Of a DNA stretch of 64,000 nucleotides, positions 21,189-29,247 are shown piece by piece. This DNA is from Pseudomonas sp. AL03 (lineage in GTDB: Bacteria > Pseudomonadota > Gammaproteobacteria > Pseudomonadales > Pseudomonadaceae). The position numbers and the translations under genes were made by a program. The notes beneath the pieces were generated by a model. It saw only the letters and a list, made by a program, of their open reading frames with translations. It made no database searches and had not been told where the DNA came from. Location: the NCBI RefSeq assembly GCF_029960815.1, contig NZ_JASBRE010000001.1, positions 248,001 to 312,000 of the forward strand, given 5' to 3'. How positions within the stretch are numbered: position 1 is the first letter of the stretch; each line of letters begins with the position of its first letter.

Positions 21189-21477
21189 TGGGCTTTCCTT
21201 TGGCGAACGCCGCCTGTTGTTCGGCGTTGGCTTCTTGCTGGTAGTGGGCTTTCCACTCGGCGTACGGCATGCCGTAAACCACTTCGCGGGCGTCATCGAG
21301 GCTGACCTCGATCTGGCGTTCGTCGGCAGCGGCCTTGTACCACTTGGACAAGCAGTTGCGGCAGAAACCGGAGAGGTTCATCAGGTCGATGTTCTGCACA
21401 TCCTTGCGGCTGTCCAGGTGGGCGACCAACCGGCGAAAGGCGGCGGCTTCGAGTTCCAGGCGTTGTTGATCGTTCAT
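21181..21477 (-). CDS. DUF1244 protein
   Basis: A 98-residue soluble alpha-helical protein of DUF1244 with the motif NLSGFCRNCLSKWYKAAA, whose two Cys residues could bind a metal. The family is widespread in gamma- and alpha-proteobacteria and has no firm function. Start 21477 is chosen over 21498 because family members begin near MNDQQR. It is translationally coupled to hopJ downstream and sits beside folX, the order I also recall in P. aeruginosa. Confidence 0.8.
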   Translation of the reverse strand: MNDQQRLELEAAAFRRLVAHLDSRKDVQNIDLMNLSGFCRNCLSKWYKAAADERQIEVSLDDAREVVYGMPYAEWKAHYQQEANAEQQAAFAKGKPNE

Positions 21478-21546
21478 GGCGGGGCTCTGTGCATTCAAAT
21501 CGTGGCGCGGATGATAAAAGTCTGACGAACAATGCGCCAGACGCGC

Positions 21547-21918
21547 TTAGCGGCTCGCCGCGAGGGTAATCGACACCGACTCGGCAAAACGCAGGGCGTG
21601 AGGCTTATCGACTTCGACCTCGGCGTACAGCACCGATTCGTTGGCCATGACCAGATCGAGAATTTCCTGAGTCAGGCGCTCAAGCAGAGCGAACCGATTG
21701 CCTTCCACGTGGGCGATGATCGCCTTGGTGATGGTGCGGTAATTCAGCGCGTGATCGATGTCGTTGTCACGCACCGCTTCCTGAGCGGCATACAGGATGG
21801 TCAGGTTGATCAGCACATCCTGCTTGTTGAGGATTTCATCCTCGTTGATGCCGATGAAGGTGCGCAGGCACAGGTCCTTGACCCGGATGCGCGCCATTCC
21901 TGGTTGAAGTTGTGGCAT
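21547..21918 (-). CDS. folX: Dihydroneopterin triphosphate 2'-epimerase (FolX)
   Basis: A 123-residue tunnelling-fold protein of the FolB/FolX group. It epimerises dihydroneopterin triphosphate to dihydromonapterin triphosphate. The FolX assignment, rather than the aldolase FolB, rests on length, on [18 protein letters not shown] and on its place next to folE and folM. Start at 21918; the folE stop lies two bases upstream, so the genes are coupled. The product route leads to tetrahydromonapterin, the natural cofactor of phenylalanine hydroxylase in pseudomonads. Confidence 0.87.
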   Translation of the reverse strand: MPQLQPGMARIRVKDLCLRTFIGINEDEILNKQDVLINLTILYAAQEAVRDNDIDHALNYRTITKAIIAHVEGNRFALLERLTQEILDLVMANESVLYAEVEVDKPHALRFAESVSITLAASR

Positions 21919-21920
21919 TG

Positions 21921-22496
21921 CTACTTGCTCCGTCCAATCAATTGCAGGAACTCCTGGCGGGTGTTGCTCGATTCGCGGAAGGCGCCGAGCATCACCGAGG
22001 TGTTCATGGTCGAATTCTGTTTCTCGACGCCGCGCATCATCATGCACATGTGCTTGGCTTCGATGACCACCGCGACGCCCGCCGCGCCGGTCACTTGCTG
22101 CACCGCGTCGGCGATTTGCCGAGTGAGGTTTTCCTGGATCTGCAGGCGACGGGCGAACATGTCCACCAGTCGCGCAATCTTCGACAGGCCCAGCACCTTG
22201 CCCGTTGGAATATAAGCCACATGCGCCTTGCCGATGAAGGGCAGTATGTGATGTTCGCAGAGCGAGTACAGCTCGATGTTGTCGACGATGATCATTTCAT
22301 CGTTGTCGGAAGCGAACAGCGCGCCGTTGACGATCTCTTCGACGCTTTGCTCGTAACCATGGCAGAGGTACTGCATGGCTTTCGCCGCGCGAGCCGGGGT
22401 GTCGAGCAGGCCCTCGCGGTCGGGGTTTTCACCGAGGCCGATGAGGATCTCGCGATAGCTCTGGGACAGGGAGTTCTGGGGCAGGGATAACGTCAT
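21921..22496 (-). CDS. folE: GTP cyclohydrolase I (FolE)
   Basis: A 191-residue enzyme that converts GTP to dihydroneopterin triphosphate, the entry step for folate and monapterin. The zinc ligands are visible in [11 protein letters not shown] and [10 protein letters not shown]. The gene is in the order folM-folE-folX on the minus strand. Pseudomonads commonly carry another folE elsewhere; this copy is the one tied to monapterin synthesis by context. Confidence 0.95.
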   Translation of the reverse strand: MTLSLPQNSLSQSYREILIGLGENPDREGLLDTPARAAKAMQYLCHGYEQSVEEIVNGALFASDNDEMIIVDNIELYSLCEHHILPFIGKAHVAYIPTGKVLGLSKIARLVDMFARRLQIQENLTRQIADAVQQVTGAAGVAVVIEAKHMCMMMRGVEKQNSTMNTSVMLGAFRESSNTRQEFLQLIGRSK

Positions 22497-22517
22497 GGAA
22501 CATCCTCGCGGGGCCGC

Positions 22518-23228
22518 TTATTTGATGTGCCGCCCGCCGTTGACGGTCAGGGTCGTGCCGGTGACATAAGGGTTGTCGAGCAAATAGCGCAAGCTCTGGT
22601 AGATCACTTCGCTGCCGGGTTCGATACCCAGCGCGGACTTGGCCAGTGCCTTGGCGCGGTACGCCGCATCGTCGTCAGGATTGAACAGTAGCAGGGCTGG
22701 CGCGATGCCGTTGACCTTGATCGTTGGCGCATATTTCGCGGCGAAGGACAGGGTCAGGCTGTCGAGCCCGGCTTTGCTGGCACAGTAGCCAATGTGCTTG
22801 CTGCTGCCCTTGCGGGTCACGTCGTCGCCGATGTGCACGATGTCGGCGGGGCTTGAGCGTTGCAGCAAGTCGGCACAGTGCAGGTTGATCAGGTAAGGCG
22901 CCAGCATGTGCACGCTGAACATGCGGGTGAAGGCCGCGGCGTCGGAGTCCGGGGTTTCGGCCAGCCATTCGGAGGCGTTATGGACGATCGCCCGCAGGCT
23001 GTCGGTGTGGTTTTTCAGTTCGCTGATGAACGCGAAGATCCCGGCTTCAGTGGAGAAGTCTGCAAACACCGCGGTCGCCCCCAAGTCGCGCAGGGTTTGC
23101 ACGCCGGGCCGTTCACTGCGGTAGCTGAAGATCACCGGCTGGCCATCCTCGAGCAAACGCTGCGCGCAGTGCAGGCCAACACGTTGGCCGGCACCGGTGA
23201 TAAGGATTGGGGCTGCGGAAGAGGTCAT
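22518..23228 (-). CDS. folM: Dihydromonapterin reductase (FolM)
   Basis: A 236-residue short-chain dehydrogenase/reductase that makes tetrahydromonapterin using NADPH. The cofactor motif is TGAGQRVGLHCA, the pteridine-reductase-type catalytic YCASKAG motif follows, and RHIK ends the chain. Start at 23228 begins MTSSAAPIL; the longer frame to 23255 is less likely. It is the first gene of folM-folE-folX. Confidence 0.9.
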   Translation of the reverse strand: MTSSAAPILITGAGQRVGLHCAQRLLEDGQPVIFSYRSERPGVQTLRDLGATAVFADFSTEAGIFAFISELKNHTDSLRAIVHNASEWLAETPDSDAAAFTRMFSVHMLAPYLINLHCADLLQRSSPADIVHIGDDVTRKGSSKHIGYCASKAGLDSLTLSFAAKYAPTIKVNGIAPALLLFNPDDDAAYRAKALAKSALGIEPGSEVIYQSLRYLLDNPYVTGTTLTVNGGRHIK

Positions 23229-23300
23229 GAACGGCTCGCATCGCGGTAAGAGCAAAACTATACCAGCGACGGGAGGCGTACACCTATTGTGGTGGCAGGC

Positions 23301-23870
23301 TTAGCGATTCTGCGTTGAAGGCTCGGCGGGCGGTGGCCGTTGCGGCGTGGTGTTCAGCCAGCTGGCCAGCAGGCGGGTCGACAGCGGAATGAAGAAGTAG
23401 ACCATCAGCGGAGTCAGGCACAAGGTGCTGATGAGCACCCGGCTCAGCAGTCCCATTTCGTTCAGCAACGGCCCCAGGACGAAGTTGAACAGCAGGGAAA
23501 CCGGAAAGAACGCCAACCAGATCGCCACGGCCTGTTTCCAGCGTGGTGGGCGCTGGCCGGCCGCACCGAACCAGCCTTCGATGCCGCTGACCCGATGTTC
23601 CGTTGGATGGGCGAACAAGTCGCTGCCGCGTCCGAGCCAGGCGGTGCGCGACACAGAATGCTCCCAGGCGTGCAGAGTCTGCTCATCGGCGAAGCGGAAA
23701 ATAATCTGGAATTCGTCATCGTCGGGCGGCGGAGCGAGCACGCCAGAGCCGAGATAGCCGTGGAAGTCGGTGGCCAGTTGTTCGCCTTCGCGCAACCAGG
23801 CGATCAGGTCCTGATAACGCCCATTGGCGACGCGGCGCGCAACCATCAGTGTGACGGGTGAGGTAGACAT
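23301..23870 (-). CDS. Antibiotic-biosynthesis-monooxygenase-fold membrane protein
   Basis: A 189-residue protein. The N-terminal half (about 1-100) has an ABM/dimeric ferredoxin-like fold with VTLMVARRVANGRYQDLIAWLREGE and FQIIFRFADEQTLHAW. The C-terminal half carries two membrane segments (about 113-135 and 142-165) and a Pro-rich tail. Similar ABM-plus-membrane proteins exist in Pseudomonas without known substrate. It is followed on its own strand by folM after 72 bases and may belong to the same transcript. Confidence 0.75.
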   Translation of the reverse strand: MSTSPVTLMVARRVANGRYQDLIAWLREGEQLATDFHGYLGSGVLAPPPDDDEFQIIFRFADEQTLHAWEHSVSRTAWLGRGSDLFAHPTEHRVSGIEGWFGAAGQRPPRWKQAVAIWLAFFPVSLLFNFVLGPLLNEMGLLSRVLISTLCLTPLMVYFFIPLSTRLLASWLNTTPQRPPPAEPSTQNR

Positions 23871-24057
23871 TGTGCATCTCCGTATAACGAACGCGTCGCT
23901 CCGGGTAGGAGTTTCGCCAGGCGCAGCGCCGGGGTGGTGGGCTGCGTCTTAGAACAAGCAAGGATTATTCCTGATTCTGCCGAGTACGTCAGTGATATTC
24001 ATTGCCATTAACGTCTTGAATGGTGCGGGGGAAGGTGAGATAGAATGGGATCCAATT

Positions 24058-24081
24058 TATACATGGACGTTGAATTATAAA
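24058..24081 (+). promoter_or_regulatory. Possible LitR-type operator abutting the LitR-like start codon
   Basis: TATACA, exactly 12 bases, then TATAAA, ending immediately before the ATG. I recall a consensus of the form TRTACA-N12-TGTAYA for LitR-type regulators in P. putida; the left half fits and the right half differs at two positions. An autoregulatory site is therefore suggested, not established. The absence of a Shine-Dalgarno sequence before this ATG is also notable. Confidence 0.35.
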
Positions 24082-25041
24082 ATGCCTGTCCTGACTGACG
24101 TTGTCCCGGGATCGCAGCCCGGTCTTCCTCTTGAGCAGGAAGAGCTGTTTCCGATTCGCGAAGTGGCGCGCCTGACCGGGGTCAACCCGGTCACGCTACG
24201 TGCATGGGAACGCCGCTATGGGCTGATACAGCCCGCGCGCACCGATAGTGGGCACAGACTGTATTCGATGACCGATATCGATCGTGTCCGCAGCATCCTT
24301 GGCTGGATCGAACGCGGCGTTGCTGTCAGTAAAGTCGGCAAGATCCTGGCCAGGATTGCACCGCTTCAGGCGCTGTCGCACATCATCCCGAATGAACTCG
24401 TGCAAGCTGACTACACGCAATGGCAGCAACAAGTTCAGGTGGTGGTGAATGTCTTTGACGAGGTTCAACTGGAGCAGGTCTATGGACAGATCTTTTCCAG
24501 TTACTCTCTGACTGTCGTGTTTCAGGACATTCTGCTTCCACTCTGGAAGCAATTGCTGCAGCGCCATGACGCGTTCGGTCAGACCAGTGAGTGGCTTTTC
24601 CTGGATGGTTTTCTGCGCTCTCGAGTGTTGCAGCGCCTACTGCTGGTGCGTGTCATGCAGCCGCGACGGGTGATTGTCTGCGCCCTGAACGATCAGTGTC
24701 GTGAACTCGAACTGCTGGTAACGGCGCTGTTGCTGAGCAGTGTCGATTCGGCCATTCAAGTGCTGGCTGTCGGTCAGCCATTGGCCGAACTGACCCTGGT
24801 CTGCGAGAAGGTCAAGCCCCAGGCGCTGGTGCTGGTTTCCAATCACGCGCCTGCGCTCGAGTTGCCACGGCGTTTGAATCGCCTGGCCTTGAGCCTGGAT
24901 TGTCAGTTGATGCTGGCGGGGGATGCGTCCGATCTGGTGCAGGAGAACCTGGCTGGATCGTCGATTGGTTGTCTGGGTAACGAAGGAATGGTGATGCGTC
25001 AGCGTCTGAAACAGTTCCTGGCAGGCAACCTGGATACTTGA
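24082..25041 (+). CDS. MerR-family light regulator, class II LitR-like (PplR type)
   Basis: A 319-residue regulator. The MerR winged helix is at about residues 22-95 (FPIREVARLTGVNPVTLRAW). The C-terminal part resembles the helical plus Rossmann-like cobalamin domain of CarH/LitR photoreceptors. The position of the B12-ligating DxHxxG motif reads NDQCREL (203-209), with no His, so this protein should not bind B12 light-sensitively by itself. It lies beside a short LOV photoreceptor gene, the arrangement I recall for class II LitR in P. putida, where the LOV protein supplies light input. ATG 24082 has no clear ribosome site; a GTG at 23992 is a weaker alternative. Confidence 0.83.
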   Translation: MPVLTDVVPGSQPGLPLEQEELFPIREVARLTGVNPVTLRAWERRYGLIQPARTDSGHRLYSMTDIDRVRSILGWIERGVAVSKVGKILARIAPLQALSHIIPNELVQADYTQWQQQVQVVVNVFDEVQLEQVYGQIFSSYSLTVVFQDILLPLWKQLLQRHDAFGQTSEWLFLDGFLRSRVLQRLLLVRVMQPRRVIVCALNDQCRELELLVTALLLSSVDSAIQVLAVGQPLAELTLVCEKVKPQALVLVSNHAPALELPRRLNRLALSLDCQLMLAGDASDLVQENLAGSSIGCLGNEGMVMRQRLKQFLAGNLDT

Positions 25042-25647
25042 TCAGAGATGCATGGCCGGATGCGTCAGCCGATGCTGCTGAAGAATGTATTGGCGTAGAC
25101 GCTCGGTTTCGTCCTTATCATCCTGATTCAACTGATAGGCATAAAAGCCGTTCCCGGTTTCTTTTTCGAAGGAGCCGCGCAAAGCAATACGCTCATAGCC
25201 TGACGGGCTGAACCACAAGGCGAAATGTTTTGGCGGTTTGGTCTTGTTGCGAACTTCCACCAAAACCCCTTTGAACGACACTTCGTGCACCCACATCGTA
25301 CCGGGTTGGCCACTGGCATTCTCCAGTGCGACCGGTTCTTCGAGTACCAGGCGCCATGGCCGGACCATCGGTCCGTCTTCATAAATGCTGGGGACGCCGA
25401 GGCGTAAATGCATCGCGTGAAACTCGTCTTCCACCAAGTGCAGCGGGAAGGTCATTTGCTGATTTTCGAAGTTGGCCTGGAGGGTGACTTGCTCATGAGC
25501 GGCAAGGCGCGTGAGCAAATCACGGATCTGTGAACCACCGTTGACGAGCAGGCTCGACGTCGCATCCCGCACATTGAGTTGCGGGTTGTGTTGCATGGTC
25601 TGGATAAAATCCAGCTCATCCTGGGTCAGGAGTGTGTCGCGTTGCAT
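25042..25647 (-). CDS. PilZ-like (YcgR-type) domain protein
   Basis: A 201-residue protein with an N-terminal YcgR-like part (about 1-85) and a C-terminal PilZ-like barrel (about 90-190). The c-di-GMP motifs are degenerate: RPWRLVLEEPVAL could hold the Arg element, and HEVSFKGVLVEV matches the D/NxSxxG strand with His-Glu replacing Asp. Nucleotide binding is uncertain. A TTG at 25701 directly after the LOV stop could add 18 residues; ATG 25647 is preferred. It is co-oriented with the LOV gene, and its stop codon abuts the LitR-like stop tail to tail. Confidence 0.65.
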   Translation of the reverse strand: MQRDTLLTQDELDFIQTMQHNPQLNVRDATSSLLVNGGSQIRDLLTRLAAHEQVTLQANFENQQMTFPLHLVEDEFHAMHLRLGVPSIYEDGPMVRPWRLVLEEPVALENASGQPGTMWVHEVSFKGVLVEVRNKTKPPKHFALWFSPSGYERIALRGSFEKETGNGFYAYQLNQDDKDETERLRQYILQQHRLTHPAMHL

Positions 25648-25701
25648 GATCTGCTCGACAGAATTAGTTACAAAGTCACCGGTGATTGTAGTTAATGACA
25701 A

Positions 25702-26178
25702 TCAATTCTTTGTTTTGTTTTCGCCGTTCGTCGCTTTTAGTGCAGCAAGCTCGGCCTGGACCTCGGTCAATTGAGTTTCCAGCTGCGCGACTCTCTGCTG
25801 CGCCTTGACCTGAACGGTAACGTCTTTCTGCACACCGACAAAATAAGTCTGCCCGTCGCTCGGGTTCTTCACCGTCGAAAGGGACAGCTCGTTCCAGAAC
25901 GGCGTACCGTCCTTACGGTAATTCCTGAGGATTTCCCGGCAGGAACCGCCACTGCTCAACGCCTTGCGAATCAACGGGAGAGCGTCCTGGTCACGGTCTC
26001 CGGACTGAAGAAAACGGCAATCCTGGTAGAGGATTTCTTCGCTGGCGTAACCCGTCAGGCGTTCGAATGCCGGGTTGACGTAAATCAGGATGTTGTCCTG
26101 CTCGCCTTCCTTTTCGGCGATCACGATGCCGTCGTTGGAAGCGTTGATCACCATTTGCAGCAGTTGGGCGTTAATCAT
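25702..26178 (-). CDS. Short LOV blue-light photoreceptor (PpSB1-LOV type)
   Basis: A 158-residue PAS/LOV protein with no output domain. The flavin-adduct cysteine is Cys54 in YQDCRFLQ; NYRKDGTPFWNELS and YFVGVQKDVT are the flavin-contacting strands. The sequence closely follows my memory of P. putida PpSB1-LOV, including Asp before the photoactive Cys. A C-terminal helix (about 120-158) probably gives a coiled-coil dimer or partner contact. It would bind FMN and signal blue light in the cytoplasm. Start 26178 has AAAGGA upstream. It is immediately upstream of the PilZ-like gene on the same strand. Confidence 0.92.
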   Translation of the reverse strand: MINAQLLQMVINASNDGIVIAEKEGEQDNILIYVNPAFERLTGYASEEILYQDCRFLQSGDRDQDALPLIRKALSSGGSCREILRNYRKDGTPFWNELSLSTVKNPSDGQTYFVGVQKDVTVQVKAQQRVAQLETQLTEVQAELAALKATNGENKTKN

Positions 26179-26330
26179 CGGAGAATCCTTTCCAATTTGA
26201 TTGTGGATGCATTTTAAAAGAACACTGAGCACCGTCTACTGGCCATCAGCGTTAGTTGAGAATCAATCGCAGCTTTTTTGCCACGGCTGTTAATATCCCC
26301 GTCTTTTTACTCAGCTTCAGGATCAGATTG

Positions 26331-26786
26331 ATGAAAGTCGCCATCCTTTCCGGCTCGGTGTACGGCACGGCTGAAGAAGTCGCCCGCCATGCCGCTAACA
26401 TTTTGAAAGCCGCGGGTTTCGACGCCTGGCACAACCCGCGTGCGAGCCTCGCCGATGTTCAGGCCTTTGGCCCAGAAGCCTTCCTGGCAGTGACCTCGAC
26501 CACTGGCATGGGCGAGTTGCCGGACAACCTGCAGCCGTTGTATTCCGCCATTCGTGACCAGTTACCGGCTACCTGGCGTGGCTTGCCGGGCGCTGTGATT
26601 GGTCTGGGCGATGCGAGTTACGGCGACACGTTTTGCGGCGGCGGCGAGTTGATGCGCGAATTATTCGGCGAACTGGGCCTACGTGAAGTCCTGCCCATGC
26701 TGCGCTTGGACGCCAGTGAAAGCGTGACGCCGGAAACCGACGCCGAGCCTTGGCTAGCGGAGCTGGTCAGCGCTCTGCGGAGCTGA
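26331..26786 (+). CDS. Flavodoxin (MioC-like)
   Basis: A 151-residue flavodoxin. The FMN-phosphate loop is SGSVYGTAEE (residues 7-16) and later flavin loops are TSTTGMGELPDN and GLGDASYGDTFCGGG. It transfers electrons in the cytoplasm; partner unknown. ATG 26331 has AGGATC upstream. In P. aeruginosa I recall the equivalent gene lying near a LysR-lrgAB locus, which here is only a remnant. Confidence 0.9.
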   Translation: MKVAILSGSVYGTAEEVARHAANILKAAGFDAWHNPRASLADVQAFGPEAFLAVTSTTGMGELPDNLQPLYSAIRDQLPATWRGLPGAVIGLGDASYGDTFCGGGELMRELFGELGLREVLPMLRLDASESVTPETDAEPWLAELVSALRS

Positions 26787-27205
26787 CCGGACGGACGCTC
26801 GCGCAGCCAGGTGAGCCAGGCTTGGGCGGCTTTTGACAGGTACGCGCCCTGGCGCCAGATGAAGGCGATGTCCCAACGCAGATAGCTCGGCGCGTTCAAG
26901 GTCAGGCGCACCACGCCTGGCCGCACCAAGCCCGCGAGCCACCACGCGGGGCAACAACACCACACCTTGGCCGGCGGCCACCAGCGCCGCGAGAAACTCG
27001 GCCTGGCCGCTGCGGCCGCCTTCCTTGGGCGTAAACCCCAGCTGCTGGCAGGCTTGCAGCAAACGGAGCTCAAATCATCCAGCTCACTGAGCAGTTCGTT
27101 GCGCAGCCGCAACATGCCTTCGGCCCGTTGCAGAACCACGCTGCCAGCAGCGGTCAGGCGGAGCTGCGAACCCAGTCGCATGGCGCCGGGGTCAGTCGAG
27201 CGCAT
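26787..27205 (-). pseudogene. LysR-family regulator remnant
   Basis: Minus-strand fragments in more than one frame reconstruct pieces of a LysR protein. RLTAAGSVVLQRAEGML and RLRNELLSELDDL (the linker helix after the HTH) are followed by LLQACQQLGFTPKEGGRSGQ and FLAALVAAGQGVVLLPRVV from the effector domain in another frame. A further shift then gives VVRLTLNAPSYLRWD. The HTH and roughly 100 residues between linker and effector end are missing. The gene is dead. Confidence 0.75.
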
Positions 27206-27304
27206 GAAGTGGGAGGTGAGGAGGGCTCGGTGGCGGGGTTAGTCATGGTTCTGACGGGGCTGCTGAACCTGTTCGCCGCACCGTTATTGGCGGCAGTACT
27301 TTGA
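27206..27304 (+). pseudogene. LrgB/CidB-family C-terminal remnant
   Basis: A plus-strand frame reads EEGSVAGLVMVLTGLLN then LFAAPLLAAVL and stop, resembling the last membrane segment of LrgB-type proteins (GEEEG followed by a hydrophobic stretch). No start or earlier portion exists. Position next to a LysR remnant and upstream of the aldolase gene fits a deletion within a former LysR-lrgA-lrgB locus. Confidence 0.55.
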
Positions 27305-27451
27305 CGTGGATCCAGCGTCGTTGGCGTACTGACTCGCTAGGCCATCAAGCTGGCTGCCAATGCAACTACACGATTCCGGGGGCGTGACTAGACTGCTGTA
27401 ACGTCGGTAAACAATAGAAACCCCAAGAATAAAAATTAGAGGTTCCTTGCC

Positions 27452-28234
27452 GTGAACGTAACCCCCGCCCAATCACCTCACAGTGTCAAAGACCAGGTCA
27501 GCGCCGCCGAATGGCTGACCCGCGTCGACCTCGCTGCCTGCTATCGTCTGGTCGCCTTGCATGGCTGGGATGATCTGATTTTCACCCACATATCGGCCAA
27601 GGTGCCCGGTACCGAAGACTTTCTGATCAACCCGTTCGGGTTAATGTTCCACGAGATCACCGCGTCGAGCCTGGTCAAGGTCGATCAGGCCGGCCACAAG
27701 CTGATGGACAGCCCGTTCGAGATCAACCCGGCGGGCTACACCATCCACAGCGCGGTGCACGAGGTTCGTCACGATGTCGTCTGCGTGCTGCACACTCATA
27801 CCGCGGCGGGTGTCGCAGTTTCGGCGCAGAAACAAGGCATTTTGCCGATCAGTCAACAGTCGTTGTTTGTCCTGTCCAGCCTGGCTTATCACGCCTACGA
27901 AGGTGTTGCGCTAAACCATGAAGAGAAGGCGCGACTGCAAGCAGACCTCGGCGAAAACAATTTCCTGATGCTGCACAACCATGGTCTGTTGACCTGTGGC
28001 GCGACCATCGCCGACACGTTCCTGATGATGTTTACCTTCCAGCGTGCCTGCGATATCCAGGTGCTGGCGCAGAACGGTGGCGCCGAACTGATCGCCGTCG
28101 AACCGCAGATTCTGGCGGGCGCCAAGGCGATGATCGCCGGCGTCACCAAAAGCGCTCAAGGGATGGGCGGCGCCCTGGCCTGGCCAGCGCTGCTGCGCAA
28201 ACTCGATAAACAAGACCCGGGTTATAAACGCTAA
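27452..28234 (+). CDS. Class II aldolase/adducin-domain protein
   Basis: A 260-residue protein of the aldolase II/adducin head family. Metal-ligand histidines are visible in VLHTHTAAGVAVSA and MLHNHGLLTCG. It begins at GTG 27452 with GAGG 8 bases upstream. The family includes fuculose-phosphate aldolases and decarboxylases; the substrate here is not readable. It overlaps the alpha/beta hydrolase gene at TAATG, so the two are translationally coupled. Confidence 0.88.
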   Translation: MNVTPAQSPHSVKDQVSAAEWLTRVDLAACYRLVALHGWDDLIFTHISAKVPGTEDFLINPFGLMFHEITASSLVKVDQAGHKLMDSPFEINPAGYTIHSAVHEVRHDVVCVLHTHTAAGVAVSAQKQGILPISQQSLFVLSSLAYHAYEGVALNHEEKARLQADLGENNFLMLHNHGLLTCGATIADTFLMMFTFQRACDIQVLAQNGGAELIAVEPQILAGAKAMIAGVTKSAQGMGGALAWPALLRKLDKQDPGYKR

Positions 28235-29136
28235 TGCCTCTCGCCGAGATCCCCCTGAGTGTCTGGCGCAAACGCGGTCAGACCTTCGTATTCCGTGGCC
28301 AGACCATCCGTTACTGGACGGCGGGGCAGGGTGAGCCACTGTTGCTCATTCATGGCTTCCCCACCGCCAGTTGGGACTGGCATTTCCTGTGGCAGCCGCT
28401 GACCCAGCGCTATCGAGTGATTGCCTGCGACATGCTCGGCTTCGGTGATTCCGCCAAACCGGTGGACCACGAATACAGCCTGCTGGAGCAAGCCGATCTG
28501 CAACAGGCCTTGCTGGCACACGTGAACGTCGAGCAGCCGGTGCACCTGTTGGCCCACGATTATGGCGACAGCGTGGCCCAGGAACTGTTGGCTCGGCATT
28601 ACGAAGCGCGCATTGATATAGCCAGTTGTGTGTTCCTCAATGGCGGCCTCTTTCCCGAAACCCATCGCCCGATACTGATGCAAAAACTCCTGCTCAGCCC
28701 CTTGGGCTGGATGATCGGGCGAGCCTTTTCCCGTGACGGTCTGGTGAGGAGTTTCCGACAGATCTTCGGTCCGCAGAGCCGTCCCACCGAGAGCGAAATG
28801 GATGATTTCTGGAGCCTGATCGAGAGCAATCACGGGCCACGGATCATGCACAAATTGATTGCCTACATCCCTGAGCGGCGTGCCCAGCGTGAGCGTTGGG
28901 TCGCAGCCATGCAGCGTGGTGAAGTGCAGTTGCGGGTGATCGATGGTGAAGTCGATCCGATCTCCGGCGCGCACATGGTCGAGCGCTACCGGGAACTGAT
29001 CCCGAATCCGGACACGGTCTTGTTGCCCGGTATTGGCCACTACCCTCAGACCGAGGCGCCGGGACAGGTGCTCAAGCACTATCTGGTGTTTCGCGATCAG
29101 CTGGTTTCGCCGCCGCGCAGGGCCGCCTGCTCCTGA
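28234..29136 (+). CDS. Alpha/beta hydrolase, MEST/epoxide-hydrolase-like
   Basis: A 300-residue alpha/beta hydrolase. The oxyanion region is LIHGFPTASWDWHF, the nucleophile elbow LLAHDYGDSVAQE places Asp as nucleophile, as in epoxide hydrolases and MEST proteins, and the catalytic His is in IGHYPQTEAP near residue 269. No signal peptide. It is coupled to the upstream aldolase-like gene and followed by an SDR gene, the order I recall in P. aeruginosa; the pathway is unknown. Confidence 0.87.
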   Translation: MPLAEIPLSVWRKRGQTFVFRGQTIRYWTAGQGEPLLLIHGFPTASWDWHFLWQPLTQRYRVIACDMLGFGDSAKPVDHEYSLLEQADLQQALLAHVNVEQPVHLLAHDYGDSVAQELLARHYEARIDIASCVFLNGGLFPETHRPILMQKLLLSPLGWMIGRAFSRDGLVRSFRQIFGPQSRPTESEMDDFWSLIESNHGPRIMHKLIAYIPERRAQRERWVAAMQRGEVQLRVIDGEVDPISGAHMVERYRELIPNPDTVLLPGIGHYPQTEAPGQVLKHYLVFRDQLVSPPRRAACS

Positions 29137-29247
29137 TTATCCCCCTGCCTTATTGCGCACCATTCAGCCTCACCCCAGTTCATTGTGACCCGCATCGCCG
29201 TGCCTGACACTCGGACTCATTGTCCCCTGGCCTGCTGGAGTCCCCCA

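Noticed and set aside
25699..25701. TTG at the LOV stop as start of the PilZ-like protein
   Set aside because: It would add 18 residues without family support and has no good ribosome site; the ATG at 25647 was preferred, though not proven.
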